Positions 1 to 11,756 of a DNA stretch of 64,000 nt are shown here, piece by piece. The translations under genes were made by a program, and so were the position numbers. Origin of the DNA: Diploscapter coronatus (taxonomy: Eukaryota; Nematoda; Chromadorea; Rhabditida; Rhabditidae); NCBI GenBank assembly GCA_964036155.1, contig OZ038423.1, positions 12,477,249 through 12,541,248 of the forward strand, in the 5' to 3' direction. A model generated the notes under the pieces. It saw nothing but the letters and a program-made list of their open reading frames with translations, did not search any database and had not been told where the DNA came from. Position 1 is the first letter of the stretch, and every line of letters starts with the position of its first letter.

Positions 1-22
1 AAAAATAAAAGCTTAACTACAG

Positions 23-136
23 GCCAAATCGAAGGGCCAAGACACTTCTCTCCTTGAAGCAGAGCTCGATTTTGTTGATGTCAAAGAAGCCGCTTGGAAA
101 ATTCAATTCGATAAGAGTCAGAAGGCCAAAAATTAA
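23..136 (+). CDS. Terminal exon of an unrecognised gene (5' part outside window)
   Basis: After an acceptor (ctacag, ending at 22) an open frame of 37 codons runs to TAA at 134-136. The peptide is charged and hydrophilic (begins AKSKGQDTSLLEAEL, ends KSQKAKN) and has no motif I recognise. A polyadenylation signal (aataaa) near 281 supports a gene end here. The exon phase is taken as 0 because only that frame is open to a sensible stop. The function cannot be inferred from this fragment. Confidence 0.5.
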   Translation, partial: AKSKGQDTSLLEAELDFVDVKEAAWKIQFDKSQKAKN

Positions 137-2382
137 CAAATCTAAGGATTACGATAATTTTATCGGTTTATTGATTTTTTTCGAATGACAGTAATCTTTC
201 TCAATTTTATATGCGGGTGTAGTAGATTAGATTAGATTAAAGATAGTTTTTTCTTGTGAAAAATGTTACAAGTTTAGGAAAATAAATAGACTGTAAAAGT
301 AGTTATAAATATAAACTTTGAAAATGACGCAATATTCGTCCAAATTTCGGATTTTCATAGCATGAGCTTTGAGTTGTGTAATGAAACATTTACTCACTCC
401 ATTCTTTTTAAATAACTCCCGGAAATACGCTAAGGGATGAGTGAAAGGGCTCTAGAGTTACATCATCTATTTTTTTCTTTCTAACTCTTTTTTATTTTCT
501 TACACTTTCTTTTCCTCAATCTTTCATTATATTCTTTTTCTATGCTATTTCTCTTTCTTTTTTCCTCTATCACTTCTTCTTTGAACCTAGAAATGCAAAA
601 GCATTCCTTTGACATTGCAACGCGATGAAAATAAAATTGCGTTTTTTCTTTCTTCTTTTATATTTTCGAGAGCGCTTTATTCTTGACTTTGTTTTGATGC
701 AATTCATTGATATTGAATTTTTTCGTTTGTGCACCCATTTCAGATAGCGTTAATTTTATAGCGCTAATTATATTAACCCTTTTATATTGACCTTCACAGG
801 TGTTAGGTATTTTTGCTGCATTCTTTAATTTGCATAGATCAAAGGGTGGAGAAAATATCTATTTTTGTAGATAGAAAAAGATAGAGAGAAAGAAAATAGT
901 ATGAAAGTAGTAAGAGAGTGAAGATATAGAAACTAAGAAATAGTGTAGGATTAAAATAGACGAAAAGAAAAAGACATCGAGCTTCACGTTTCCTTCTTTC
1001 TCGTTCAAACTGCACAATGGCACAGCTGCCAAAGGGCCGGTGTACTTCTTTTTTTCTCTTCATTTTGAATACTATTTCTCTCCTTTTCTTTCTTTCTTTC
1101 TTTTTCTCTCTTCAAATCCATTATCTTTATCCTTCATTTTATCATCTTGACAACTACAAACGCATAAATACTAATAACTGACAAAATTTTTGTCACTTTT
1201 ATAGGATTTCCGAGATTATTTTGATCTTTGTCATTTATTGTACTTTGAAAAATCAGAAAGTTACAAATTTCAGCCTAAATTTCGTCATTTTTGATCGTCA
1301 TTCAAAGCTCAGGTTCTAAAATCTTATTATACGTTCACAATACCCATAAGATCCAGCTCATAAACTAGCCATTTGGTTTTACTCCGATATATAAAACTAC
1401 AATTTTGATCAAAGTTTGCGTAATTCCACTAAAATATCAATTGTTGTTCAAAATGTATGAAATTCTATCCTAAAAATTGCGCATTTCTGCTCAGTTTTCC
1501 TATTTTCATTTTCAAATTGTTTGATTTCGGCGTTTTCGTCTTTCTGGTACAATTACGTCATTATTTGCGAGGTCGCATGCACTCGACAAAATTTTTCATT
1601 CAAAAAACTAAGGACATGTGGTGCGTTAGAAAAATTACAAGGTATTTCTAGATATAGGGAATTTGGCAGAGAGGTTAGAGGAGCAGAAATAAAAATAGCG
1701 AATTAGAGATAAGGTAAAATGAGAGAGTCGAAAGAAGAAAAAGTCGAGTTTGGCGGGCAAAACTCCATGCACAGAAGCACGAGTAATCCTTTTATTATTC
1801 TTTCTTTCTTTTTCTCTCTTCAAATCCCTCTATCTCTTAATCCACTCTAATTCATTTCCTTTCTTAGGCGACTGCATTAACTCACACTCGCTAGCAGTAA
1901 ATCGTGGTGTTTACTTTTTCAGAAAAGAGTTCTTATAGCCCTCGAGATTACTCTTCTTTACTTTAAATGGCAATTATAGGCTTACATAAAATCTATTATA
2001 ACTTTTAATTTTTCAACTCAAATTTAGTGAATCTTATATCATTTTGTTCGACTCGATCTAAGGATACTTTTGGTACTAAAATTTCTAGATTTTGAATTAA
2101 AAATTTAGCTATGACCCCTTAAAGTTAGAGATCCGAATTCTCTAGCCTCGAGCAATTTTCCGTCCTTTAATTTTTTTGGCACTTTCTTGCCATTCCTTTA
2201 ATTCCCTAACATTCCTAATCTGTTGACTGACGGAATTATTCTTTGTTCCTTTTTTCTCTTCAGAAATCCTCACTCTCTTCGGTCACTCCGTTTTCTAACA
2301 TTTCGCATCATGAAACCTCGCCTTTTCAGAAGAGTTATTCAATAATTGGCCAAAATTATCTAGCTATTTAATTAGCCTAATT
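137..2382. other. Intergenic region with purine/pyrimidine fold-back tracts
   Basis: No gene is seen. Two similar units, about 840-1140 and 1660-1880, each have a purine-rich left arm, a short GC-richer centre (around 1010-1045 and 1750-1785) and a pyrimidine-rich right arm. The right arms share the run TTTCTTTCTTTTTCTCTC followed by TTCAAATCC (about 1095-1120 and 1801-1827). The short open frames here are low-complexity and are not called. Confidence 0.6.
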
Positions 2383-5025
2383 ATGTCAAAACGACCTGAA
2401 AAGAAACCGTTATCTGACGACGATGATCGACCAGCTTCGCCTAAGGTAATTAGTTCTTAATTTCTAATTATCAATTTAATTACCCAATTAAATCGCAGGA
2501 AGGAGGTGGATTAGAGCGGTCTTTGGGCCTGTGGAAGGGAACTTCAATAGTTGTCGGTTCGATTATTGGATCTGGAATTTTCATCAGTCCTACTGGAGTT
2601 CATGAAAGTAATCTTCACGGATAAAAATCACGAACTTCATCAGTTTGAGTCAATCTTTACGTTGGCGTCTTTTTACAGATCTATCATTTCTTATAGATCT
2701 TTTCGAAAATGATCACTTTTCTATCTTTTTAACATTTTAGAAGCCGGATCAGTCGGTCTATCCCTTATCGTATGGATTGCATCTGGTATTTTCGCAGCTA
2801 TCGGAGCATATTGTTATGCGGAACTCGGTACTTTGATCAGGAGATCTGGAGGCGATTACGCTTATATTATGGATGCTTTTGGACCGTTTTTCGCATTCGT
2901 TAGGCTATGGATCGAGTCTGTCGTTGTTAGGTAAGTTATAAAATTATAAGGACTCTAGTTTTGAATAGAAGACCATCTTTTAATTATATTATAAGTCTCA
3001 CATTTAAAATAGGATAACCTTCTATAATTTATTGTAAATTATAAGATACTGGACTTGTATTTTAAACTTAGTACGGATTTTCCATTTGTCTAAATGAAAT
3101 TTTTAGGCCGTGCACCTGTACTATCGTAGCGTTAACATTTGCTATTTACATGCTAAAGCCGTTCTACGGAGATTGCGAGCCCCCAAACTATGCGGTTATG
3201 CTACTGGCAGCGGTTTTGATAAGTAAAAAATTAATTTAAATAAAGAGAAAGCTGATCTTCACAATTTCAGTACTTCTAACTGCTATCAACGCAATTTCCG
3301 TCAAATTAGCGACGTTTGTCCAGGATACATTTACGCTTGCCAAAATCGGAGCCCTGATTTTGATTATCCTATTCGGATTCTACTATATGCTCTTCAGTGA
3401 ATAATTGATTTTTTTTTCAAAAATAAGAACAAAAATTCAGTGGGCTCACAATATCGCGACTCATTTGAAAATATCTTCGAAGATACTGCGAAGGATTTCC
3501 AAACCGCTTCCTTGGCTTTTTATTCTGGGCTTTTCGCCTATCAGGGATGGAATTATTTGAATTTCATCGTTGAAGAGTTGCAGGATCCTCAGAGGTAGGA
3601 TTTCAAATTTAAAATTCCTCTAAAAAGAATCAAGGAACAAAATTTTAAATAGAAGAACCCAGACATTTTTAAAAAGATCTTTCGATTAAAAATATTATAT
3701 GGCTAAATTTTAATTAGAAGACCATCTATGTTCCTATAAAAATTTCAGAAATCTCCCTCTGGCTATCGCGATTTCTTGCTCCGCATGCACCTTGATCTAC
3801 ACTTTGACGAACATTGCTCTGTACGCGATTTGCTCTCCCGAAGAAATGTTGGCGAGTCCCGCGGTCGCTGTCCTCTTTGCCAACAAGGTGTTCGGCATTT
3901 TCGCGCCGATCATGCCCCTGTTCGTGGCCTGTTCAACAATCGGATCCGCTAACGGGGTGATTTTCACGTCTTCCAGGTAAATCCCCCATTTTCCCCATTA
4001 GCTTAATTGTCGACATGTGCCTGTAAACGCAGGATGAAAAACCGTCCTACTGTAGAGATATCAATTTTCTTCATTTCTACATTGAAATATCGTGATTTTA
4101 ATATTATTAAAGTGCAAAAAACGACTATTCGAGCACAGAGCGACACATAGCGGTTCTTGAAACTTTCTTTCATTCCATTAACGAAATAGTAGGTTTAATG
4201 AAGAGAATGAGAGAATATCCTCTACATTCTCCAGCGCGCCCCGATGACCGCTGTTTTACGTTACTAATAATTTTAGGCTGTTTTACGTCGGTGCGAGAGA
4301 AGGACAGATGCCTCTAGTCTTGACGATGATCAATAAACAGACGAAAACGCCGATTCCGGCAGTGGTTTTCTTCGGAATTTTGTCGTTGGCCTATTTATTC
4401 CTTTCAAATAACATCTATCAGTTGATCAATTATATCCAAGTCTCCTACTGGATTGCTATTGGTGGGGCTATTGCGGCGTTGCTCTATTTGAGAGTCAAAA
4501 TGCCCGATGCGGAAAGACCTATTAAGGTATTCTTAATCTAAAACATAGAAGATCCTCTAATGTAGGGGATCTTCTATTATTTTTTGTTTATGTTCTCGAT
4601 GAAGATCATCTTTTTATAAGGGGAAAAACTTAAAGGATTTTCTTTCGTTTTAGCTTTTTCGTTGACGAAGATCGCCTTTCAAGAAATAAAATTTAGGTTA
4701 ATCTGATCTTCCCGATCATATTTTTCATAGGATGCTGCCTTTTGGTATTGGTTCCACTATTAGGGGCTCCAGTTGATACATGTAAAATTAAAAGTTTAAT
4801 CCAACGGGATTTTTTTACTTTCAGTAATCGGCATTGGAATTATGCTGACCGCAATTCCCGTCTATGTGATTTTCATTATGTGGACGTCGAAGCCAAAATG
4901 TATCGACGGGTTTACGCGTAAGTTTAAAAAGTCGTCGACTACAACGATTTTATTTAAATTCAGGATGGCTAACGATATTCTGCCAAAAGCTATTCCTAGT
5001 TGTGGACGATAGTAAAACTAACTAA
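2383..5025 (+). CDS. SLC7-family (L-type / AAT) amino-acid transporter
   Basis: Eleven exons join in frame to 491 codons: 2383-2445, 2499-2607, 2741-2930, 3107-3222, 3271-3396, 3441-3594, 3749-3976, 4277-4526, 4697-4781, 4825-4917, 4964-5025. A short acidic N-terminus ([14 protein letters not shown]) leads into the TM1 signature [17 protein letters not shown], followed by about 12 hydrophobic segments. A Cys in the loop [10 protein letters not shown] lies where light chains of heteromeric transporters form the disulfide with 4F2hc/rBAT (family knowledge), so this is probably a plasma-membrane amino-acid exchanger resembling the C. elegans aat genes. The length is normal for the family. The start is the first ATG in frame with TM1. 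The gene converges on PIG-X, with about 330 bp between the stops. Which aat paralogue it represents cannot be decided by eye. Confidence 0.93.
4250..4288 (+). repeat. 12-bp direct repeat across an intron/exon boundary
   Basis: GCTGTTTTACGT occurs at 4250-4261, in the intron, and again at 4277-4288, as the first bases of exon 8 of the transporter. The repeat unit is 27 bp and includes the functional acceptor (attttag). Confidence 0.7.
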
Positions 5026-5358
5026 AGTTGTGATTTTCGAAATCCATAATGATCTGATTACGATATTGTGCTTTATATTTGAAGTTAGCATTGTAAGCTA
5101 TGCAAATTTTTAGATTATAGTTAAGTTATAGAAAAATCTTTATTGTTCGACCAAAGCTATTTTACTACTTGAGCATAACTTCCATACCTGTAATAATTTT
5201 AAATGAGATCAAAGGGGAATAAATTATAATTGAAAGAACAATTTTTTCATGATCATCTTGAAATTTGCATGAAAATTTACAATATAGAGATTTCTAACGA
5301 TATTCTCGATTTTAAAAATTTTTAAACCGAAATTTCATACAATTTCCAAATGATAAGA
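5026..5358. other. Convergent 3' spacer
   Basis: AT-rich 3' flanks of the transporter and PIG-X genes. No open frame or RNA gene is seen. Confidence 0.5.
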
Positions 5359-6442
5359 TTACTCTGTTTTAGCTTTGCTCGGTTTAGCCCGAACAATAAT
5401 GATCAGAGCCAAGAAAATAACCAGGACAGTTCCGATGCCGATCACATAGGTGATGTTTTTGTTTCCTACGGGGAGACTCGCTCTGACTCTCCTGCGGACC
5501 ATCGGTTCCAGAGAAATCCAGGAAGGCGATTCCGAATTTAGTCCTGAAAAATTCCTCTTCAAAAATAAAACATACAAATGATATCTACATTTTTCAAAGA
5601 GTAGATTAATTCAAAATTTTAAATTACCCATTTTCATTCTGCTCATTTGTCCATCACATTCAGTCAATTTTTTCGCCTCGTAGTCTTTCGGGCAGTCGAC
5701 AAAAATCGTCGGCGATTCGAATTCAACCGTCACGGGGGTTGCGCCTAAAATTTTTCTACTTTAGAATTTGTTCACTAAAAATTTTGGTGCGAAATTTTCC
5801 CATCAAAATTACCGTATACCTTCATTGGCCTTGTGATATCGCAGGTGCACGGGCATCGTGAATCGGTCATCCAACGCGAAATTCGTTCGAATTTTCTCTA
5901 TCTTCAGGAGGAGCGCCTTAATTAGAGTTTAGTTACCCTAATTAAATCTATTAAAGGGGTAACTAGCTCGAGTTAACCACCCTTAAATTACCGTTTGATT
6001 GCTGGACTTGTAGGCGGGCGCCTCGACGTCGAAACGATGTTTGGAGTGGAAGGTGTGATCGACGAGCGACGTGTTCGCACTTAATTGGGGGTAAAATTAA
6101 GCCGATTTATTTGTCCTAACTATTTATTTAACTAGGCTCAAATTACCTATCTGTATCGACATAGGCTCCTGCGGGGATTTTGAACATGTAAAGAATGCGG
6201 CATTCGCGGAACCTCTTCGAACTCACGATTCGCGCATGACCGACCAATTTGTGATGCAGTCCAGCTCCGATGATCTGAAACTAATTTGGGCAGCTAAGCA
6301 TTTAATAAGGGTAATTAAATAATTAATTAGGAGGCAATTAACTTACATCGAACTTAACCGAGCGCTCCTTTATGTCATTCAACCATTGACAATCAGAAGA
6401 CACGGATTGAACGAGGAAAAATAGCAGCAAGATTTTGAACAT
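5359..6442 (-). CDS. PIGX: PIG-X-like subunit of GPI mannosyltransferase I
   Basis: Six exons on the minus strand (about 6347-6442, 6147-6274, 5992-6079, 5820-5916, 5628-5744, 5359-5543) give about 236 aa. There is a signal peptide (MFKILLLFFLVQSVSS), a lumenal domain with ECRILYMFKIPAGAYVD, FDVEAPAY and MPVHLRYHKANEG, and one C-terminal TM segment (about 20 residues before RAKPSKAKTE). These match the PIG-X hallmarks in mammals (PAGLYVDPYE, FDIEAPNYLS, LPVHCRYHRP). PIG-X stabilises PIG-M, the first mannosyltransferase of GPI-anchor synthesis in the ER. Start: the ATG directly after a ttttag acceptor. Downstream on the same strand is nekl-3, whose stop lies about 430 bp away. Confidence 0.82.
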
Positions 6443-6869
6443 CTAAAAATTAAGTTCTGTTGAATCTTTTTCGATTTAAAATATTTAAAATGTTAGATTA
6501 CATTGAAGATATCGAATTTTAGCACCGTAACCATGTTTATTTCGACAAATTTGAGTTTCTAATCACAGAATGCGAAAAGTCATTTGAAACCACAACAAAA
6601 ATAGTTGAATCTAAAAATGATAAGTCAAAAATAACCGTCAACCGTAATGCCCTCATGCCGTGGGAATGGATAATGAATTGATTATGGCAAGCTTCTCGAT
6701 AATATCATGGAATGTGAGTAATTTGTAGATCGTTATTCAGGTTATGCGAATTATAGTTGTACAAATGTCATGAATCAATACGTCAAAGTTACTTGATAAA
6801 AATGATAGAAATTTGAAGAAAAATGATAACTATTTGATAGAATTCTGGGCAAATCTAAAAATTTTAACC
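6443..6869. other. Spacer between PIG-X and nekl-3
   Basis: AT-rich with no open frame. It holds the PIG-X upstream region and the nekl-3 3' flank. Confidence 0.5.
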
Positions 6870-8218
6870 CTAAACATTCGTCGCAGGTTGGAGTTGCTGG
6901 AAGTGAGCGTGCATTTTTTCAGCTACTTCCAAAACTTCAGTTGTTTCAGGTCTTCTAGACGGATCGGCACAGATGCACGCGGAAACTAGGTCTCTCAGCT
7001 AAAATTCAATTAAATTTTACATCATAATTAACATTTTATGATTTAATATGTAATAATACACCCTAAAGTTCAAATTTTGCGATGTTTTAATTTATACCTT
7101 ACCTGAGTCGAGTAAATGTCTGCCGGTAGCGGTGGATATTCACAATTTTGAATTTTCTTGCACAGCGAGTAGAGATTCATTTTGTCCCCATAGAAGGGCG
7201 ACTGAAGCGCCGCCATCTAAAATTGAAAAAATGTTAAGCAATCGATTTTTCAAAATTCACTTCGTAAAGTAGACATCCCGTGGACCATAGATCCGATTTG
7301 AAATTGTAGCCGGACTCTTGGATTCTTTCAGGCGACTGAAATATGTTAGCTTTTACCATAAATCTATTGATTTTAAGAAATTCTATGCCAATCTCCTACC
7401 ATATAATAAGGAGTTCCCACTAACGAGTGTGCGGCTGTGGTCTTCGAAGAGAAAAATCTCCCCAACCCTAGATCTCCAAGTTTAACAACTCCATCAGAAG
7501 TTATGAAGACGTTTGCCGGCTTGATATCTGAAATATCCGAATATATGAAATCTTCTTTTTCCAAAAGGAGCATACGAAATCCCTACCTCTATGCATAATT
7601 CTCTTCGTATGCATGTGGTTTAGAGCCCTGGCGAATTGTACGAAGTATTTCCAAATGGTTTTCTCGGGAATCAATCTACCGTTCTTTTTGAAGTGCTATG
7701 TCTGGATATACACAATCCGGATATACGAAATCAAACCTTGATCATCCTGCTCATATCTCCCGCCTCTGCCAATTCCAGCACGATATTTAGTTGGTTGTTA
7801 TCGATGAAAGAGGCGTAGTACCTTAATAAATACAGCCAGTTCTTTAGTTAACTCAATTTAATTACCTAATTACATTGACGTGGTTTAATTGCTTGAGTAG
7901 GTCGATTTCTTTCTGGCAGTCTTGACGGGCTTTCTAAAATATATAACTAAATAACTAAAAGTTAAAAATGGAAAACGAATAAATGAAACCTGATCTATCA
8001 TTTCGAAAAGCTGAATCTTCTTCAGGGCAACGATTTGATCATTCCAGTTGCACCGAGCGCGGAATACCTAATTTAAAAGTGTGTTGTTTGTTTTTCTATA
8101 CTTCCTAGTTTACCTCAGAAAACTGTCCCTTGCCGATCTTTTTATCAATCGTGAACATATCCAAGGTTAAGCTATCAACTGCCGGCATGTCCAAGGATGG
8201 TGAGGTCTGATCCGCCAT
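6870..8218 (-). CDS. nekl-3: NEK6/NEK7-type mitotic kinase (NEKL-3-like)
   Basis: Nine exons give about 296 aa, nearly all kinase domain, as in vertebrate NEK6/7. Visible motifs: glycine-rich loop [12 protein letters not shown] (about 28-39), VALKK (about 48-52), catalytic [11 protein letters not shown] (about 146-156), DLG in place of DFG (about 167-169, usual for NEKs), activation loop [20 protein letters not shown], then [19 protein letters not shown] and [10 protein letters not shown]. The N-terminus is short with no extra domain. C. elegans NEKL-3 acts in epidermal endocytosis and moulting (family knowledge). The start ATG begins [11 protein letters not shown]. Introns near 7537 and 7700-7735 carry the dispersed ggatata(t/c)gaaat motif. 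HAP40-like lies upstream on the same strand. Confidence 0.95.
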
Positions 8219-8668
8219 CTTAAATATGAAAAATCATAAATCATGAAAAATACTTTTAATAAATGAAAATATATCTAGGTATATAACCGTATGTAAAAAT
8301 AATCTTAAAAAATTGTAAATTAAATTTATTTTCGGATATACGAAGCTTAGGATACTCATGATATGAGGATGTTATATATCCAGCGTTTTTCTTTCAATGA
8401 ATGGTTTCTTTCTTTTCGCATGAAATGGGTGGGATTTGTTTCCATGGTTACGCTGCGAAAAGTCTAGTCCAGCCATGAGAAAACGACGAAATATGCAATT
8501 ATAATATTACGTCGAACAAACCTATATTTGCGTAAATATTCGGCTTTTTTCAAAATACTTCCATAACATCAGAAATGACTCATAATTGAAAGACTAAACA
8601 TTTCACGATATTGAAAATACCAGTAACATGATACCCAGACGTCGGCAAGTTTCACAATATTAACTTTC
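8219..8668. other. Spacer between HAP40-like and nekl-3
   Basis: No gene. It contains a ggatatacgaag copy near 8333 of a motif dispersed through the window. Confidence 0.5.
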
Positions 8669-10180
8669 CTATGCCATCATCTTTTTACAAATATCAACTG
8701 CCAAGTTCGACATGAAGGATAGCCGTTTCCGAGCCTCTTTCTCGCCACCGCAATCCTCAGATTTTTCGTTGTCGTAAAGAGATTCAGAATCTTTGACATC
8801 GTCGTCAAAATTCAGATATCCCCTCTTGACATTTCTAATTTGCATGGGACGACTTGTAATTTTAGGTTCGGGCAAAATGCTAGATACGGTGTCGTAATCC
8901 ATTAAATTCATGGCATCTAATAGTTCAGTGAACAATTCAACTTCTTCTTCGCTTAAAGTCGTGACATCTTTCGATTTCTTTGGAGATTTAGATGTCTGAA
9001 TGTTAAATTAAATTTGGAAAAATTTTAAATCACACAATATCTTCCGTCCTCTGATATTTCGCGGTTTGACCGAATAGTTCCAGCAATCCTTTATGTCTTG
9101 TCGAGGGAGAAATCTAAATTTGATTTAAATAAATTTAGCAATATTATATTTACCTTTGAAATCCTCAACAACAATACCGTAATAACTTCACTATCTTTTA
9201 AAGTGTCAATCGCTAGTTTACACCTAAATTAGAGTTTTTTAAGAATTCAAAAATTTATACCCTACTGATTTCTAGACTTCATTAGAACAAGCCACAAGTC
9301 CTCGAAACACCCTAATAAAGAATCCCAACCCCCTAAGGCCAAATATGCTTCAGCCACGATATAAGTCGCATGTCTATGCGAATATAAGTTGCCTTCTAAT
9401 AGACGAATCGCTGAAATAGAAGATCTATCAAAATAAATAAAACCCCAAAAATAGAAATATATATCTTTTAATTAACTTGGTTAAACGTGTGAATTTAAAA
9501 TAGCAGAAGCTTCCTAATTTTAACTGATTTCAGAATACAATTTATAATATATTTTCTAGTCTTCAGTTTAACAATATAAAAGACCCACCCCTCTGTCCAT
9601 GCTCTATAGTCATATGATAGCATTCACAGTCCAACATTACTACGGAGGCTTCTAGTGACATTTGTCCTGGAATATTTCGTCTTAATCTCAAATATGTTAA
9701 TTTTCTACCTGCTACTTTCAAAACCTTCATATCCATGGCGATTTTGATCGCTTTGCCATATCTTGCGCTTATATCGGAAGTCCACTGGTTTTGTACTAGA
9801 ATTAACGCCAATTTGTTAATATTATGTTAACTTAACAATACGCTAATTTCTTACTTCGACTTTTCGTGGACTGATAGAACTTGAAGGCGTCGTACAATAG
9901 TCTAGCAGACTTAATCAGTTCCACCCGTTGTTCATTTTTATGGCCGGACTTTTCGTATATGGAAGCCAGTTCTGCATGGCACACCGCTGCATGCTCAGGA
10001 ATCTCTTCGTCCCTTAATTACCCTATAGTTATCTAATTAAGTGCAGTTAACTCACTGTAGTTTCTGGGAAATCGAGTTTAATTGCGATATGCATTGAGCG
10101 TAGTTGGGTTTCTTCAGGAGTTTCTTTTTCGTGGATTCGAGAGACTTGCGAAATTCCAGCCAAGTTTCGAGGGTGGACAT
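8669..10180 (-). CDS. HAP40/F8A-like huntingtin-associated protein (tentative)
   Basis: About seven exons join in frame from ATG 10180 to TAG 8669. The N-terminus (WLEFRKSLESTKKKLLKKPNYAQC) resembles the HAP40 start (F..R...NKLKKRFLRKPN). It is followed by helical TPR-like stretches (HAAVCHAELASIYEKSG, IKSARLLYDAFKFY, AIRLLEGNLYSHRHATYIVAEAYLALGGW) and a C-terminal segment (LLLRISK, then ELFTELLDAMNLMDYDTV) placed like the HAP40 C-terminal helices. The tail is acidic and unconserved. HAP40 is the obligate partner of huntingtin. The similarity is distant, and another TPR protein is possible. MED22 lies upstream on the same strand, with 284 bp between the coding regions. Confidence 0.55.
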
Positions 10181-10464
10181 AGTAGGCAATTAAATATTGG
10201 TAATTAGTCTATTCAAATAAATACTTAAAATGGAAAATCAATTATACAAGGCCGTTCGGTGTGCTAGTCAACTTGCTACTAAAATTGACTAGCACGCACT
10301 GCATTTACAAGGACTTTCTTCGCAGACTTGTCACAATTTATTAACGTCAATCAAAATAAAAATGGACGAATGATTTATGATATGTTGATCAATCATAATA
10401 ACGAAAATCAGATAACAATAAGTTAAAAATGAGATCAGGCAAAAATCTATGGTAGGTTTAAAAA
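10181..10464 (-). other. Possible intercistronic spacer MED22 to HAP40-like
   Basis: 284 bp between two same-strand coding regions. A minus-strand aataaa lies near 10336-10341, and a possible acceptor (gaatag) near 10216 precedes the downstream ATG. This arrangement is compatible with a nematode operon and an SL2-type acceptor, but it is inference only. Confidence 0.35.
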
Positions 10465-11200
10465 TCAATGTCTGAGTTGGAAATGTTCGGTGAGTTCTCG
10501 GTCGATATCCGAGATCAGGTTTGCGATTTCGATTTTTAAACTCTGGTGGATCTGTTTCTGTTGCTCGATGTTTTTATCGCACTCTCCTTCGGCGCTGAAA
10601 TTATTCGAGCAATGATAATTCAACCATAAATTAACTATATTGATCATCAGAAAAGTTGATGTAAAATATCGTAGGATAAGATAAATATCGTATAGAATTG
10701 AAGACATTATCCCGAGTTGCATCGTAAATTTTCTAACTACCCATTCTTACTTTTGAATCGCTGAAGAAAGATAGTTGAAATCGTGCAGAATCAGAAACTC
10801 CTTCAGATCATTCGTAAGTCTGTGGAGCTCATCGCAGGCGCGGACCTGAAATATTCAATTATCGCTTAATTTATGCCAGCTTCTCACCATCAAAGCAGCT
10901 CTGGCAGATATTTCGTCTTTCGTCGTGTAATATTCCGTCATTCGCCCCGACTGAACCTTGTGCATGTTGTCGTCGGTGCTAATCTGAATTTTCAAATTAT
11001 GATTAAAATTCGAATTTTATACCTTCGTAGCCTGAAGAATCTGAACGAAATTGTCGTTCAGAGAGCGAATATTGTCACGAAGTCTGCGTTTGTACTCCTG
11101 CATTTAAAATTTAAATAAAAAGTTCAGTTTTAGTTTGAACCTCGATGACCAACTTCTTTGCCATAGCGGTACGGCCGACATTCGGGTTTTGCTGGGCCAT
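10465..11200 (-). CDS. mdt-22: Mediator complex subunit 22 (MED22/Surf5)
   Basis: Five exons give about 145-150 aa, the usual MED22 length. It starts MAQQNPNVGRTAMAKK and continues EYKRRLRDNIRSLNDNFVQI, ISTDDNMHKVQ, TEYYTTKDEISARAALMVRA, CDELHRLTNDLKEFLILHDF and a coiled-coil end (KIEIANLISDIDRELTEHFQ). This is the helical profile of MED22, a head-module subunit of RNA polymerase II Mediator in the nucleus. The HAP40-like start lies 284 bp downstream on the same strand, close enough for an operon. rop-1 lies upstream, its stop about 557 bp away. Confidence 0.87.
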
Positions 11201-11756
11201 AGCTTAAAACGAATTGAATAAACTTTGAGAATATAAGAGATAAAATAAATTAATTTAGAAATGTAGAATGGAAAAGATAGTGGTTATTTCACATCGGTTT
11301 CAAATGCGCTAGATTTAAAGGCTTGCGGAAGAAAATATCGTTTAAAATAAATATCAATCTTCTTTCAAATTGTAACAAATTGTTAAGTTCATATAGTTTA
11401 TTAATTTATTTTATTACAAAAAATGGCAATAACGGACATCTGGATATCACTCGCTCTAATAGACAATTTTTGGAATGAATTTTCTGACTACCATATCTAC
11501 CTTTAACCCCGGATACTTATAAAACGGATACGATATAGAATGTAATAAATTCCAATAAAATTTCGAATAACTCATAACAGTAGACTTTCAATAAAATTCA
11601 ACAAAATAACAAATATTTCATGGAAAATTATACTGTTATGGCAACTTTACACCTGTTTAAACTAAATATTTGGAAGATAACGCCGAATCTTGCCTAATTT
11701 AAGATAAAATTAAAGAAAGAAAAGGCAAAATCCGGGATTCTCTCAAATTCTCCGAT
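11201..11756. other. Spacer between rop-1 and MED22
   Basis: AT-rich. Short runs such as ggatatcact and ggatacttataaaacggatacgatat are seen, but no gene. Confidence 0.5.

Noticed and set aside
9700..9730. Possible 28-nt intron in the HAP40-like exon (GTAGAA...TTAAG)
   Set aside because: Too short for a nematode intron, and removing it would break the frame that continues to the next exon.
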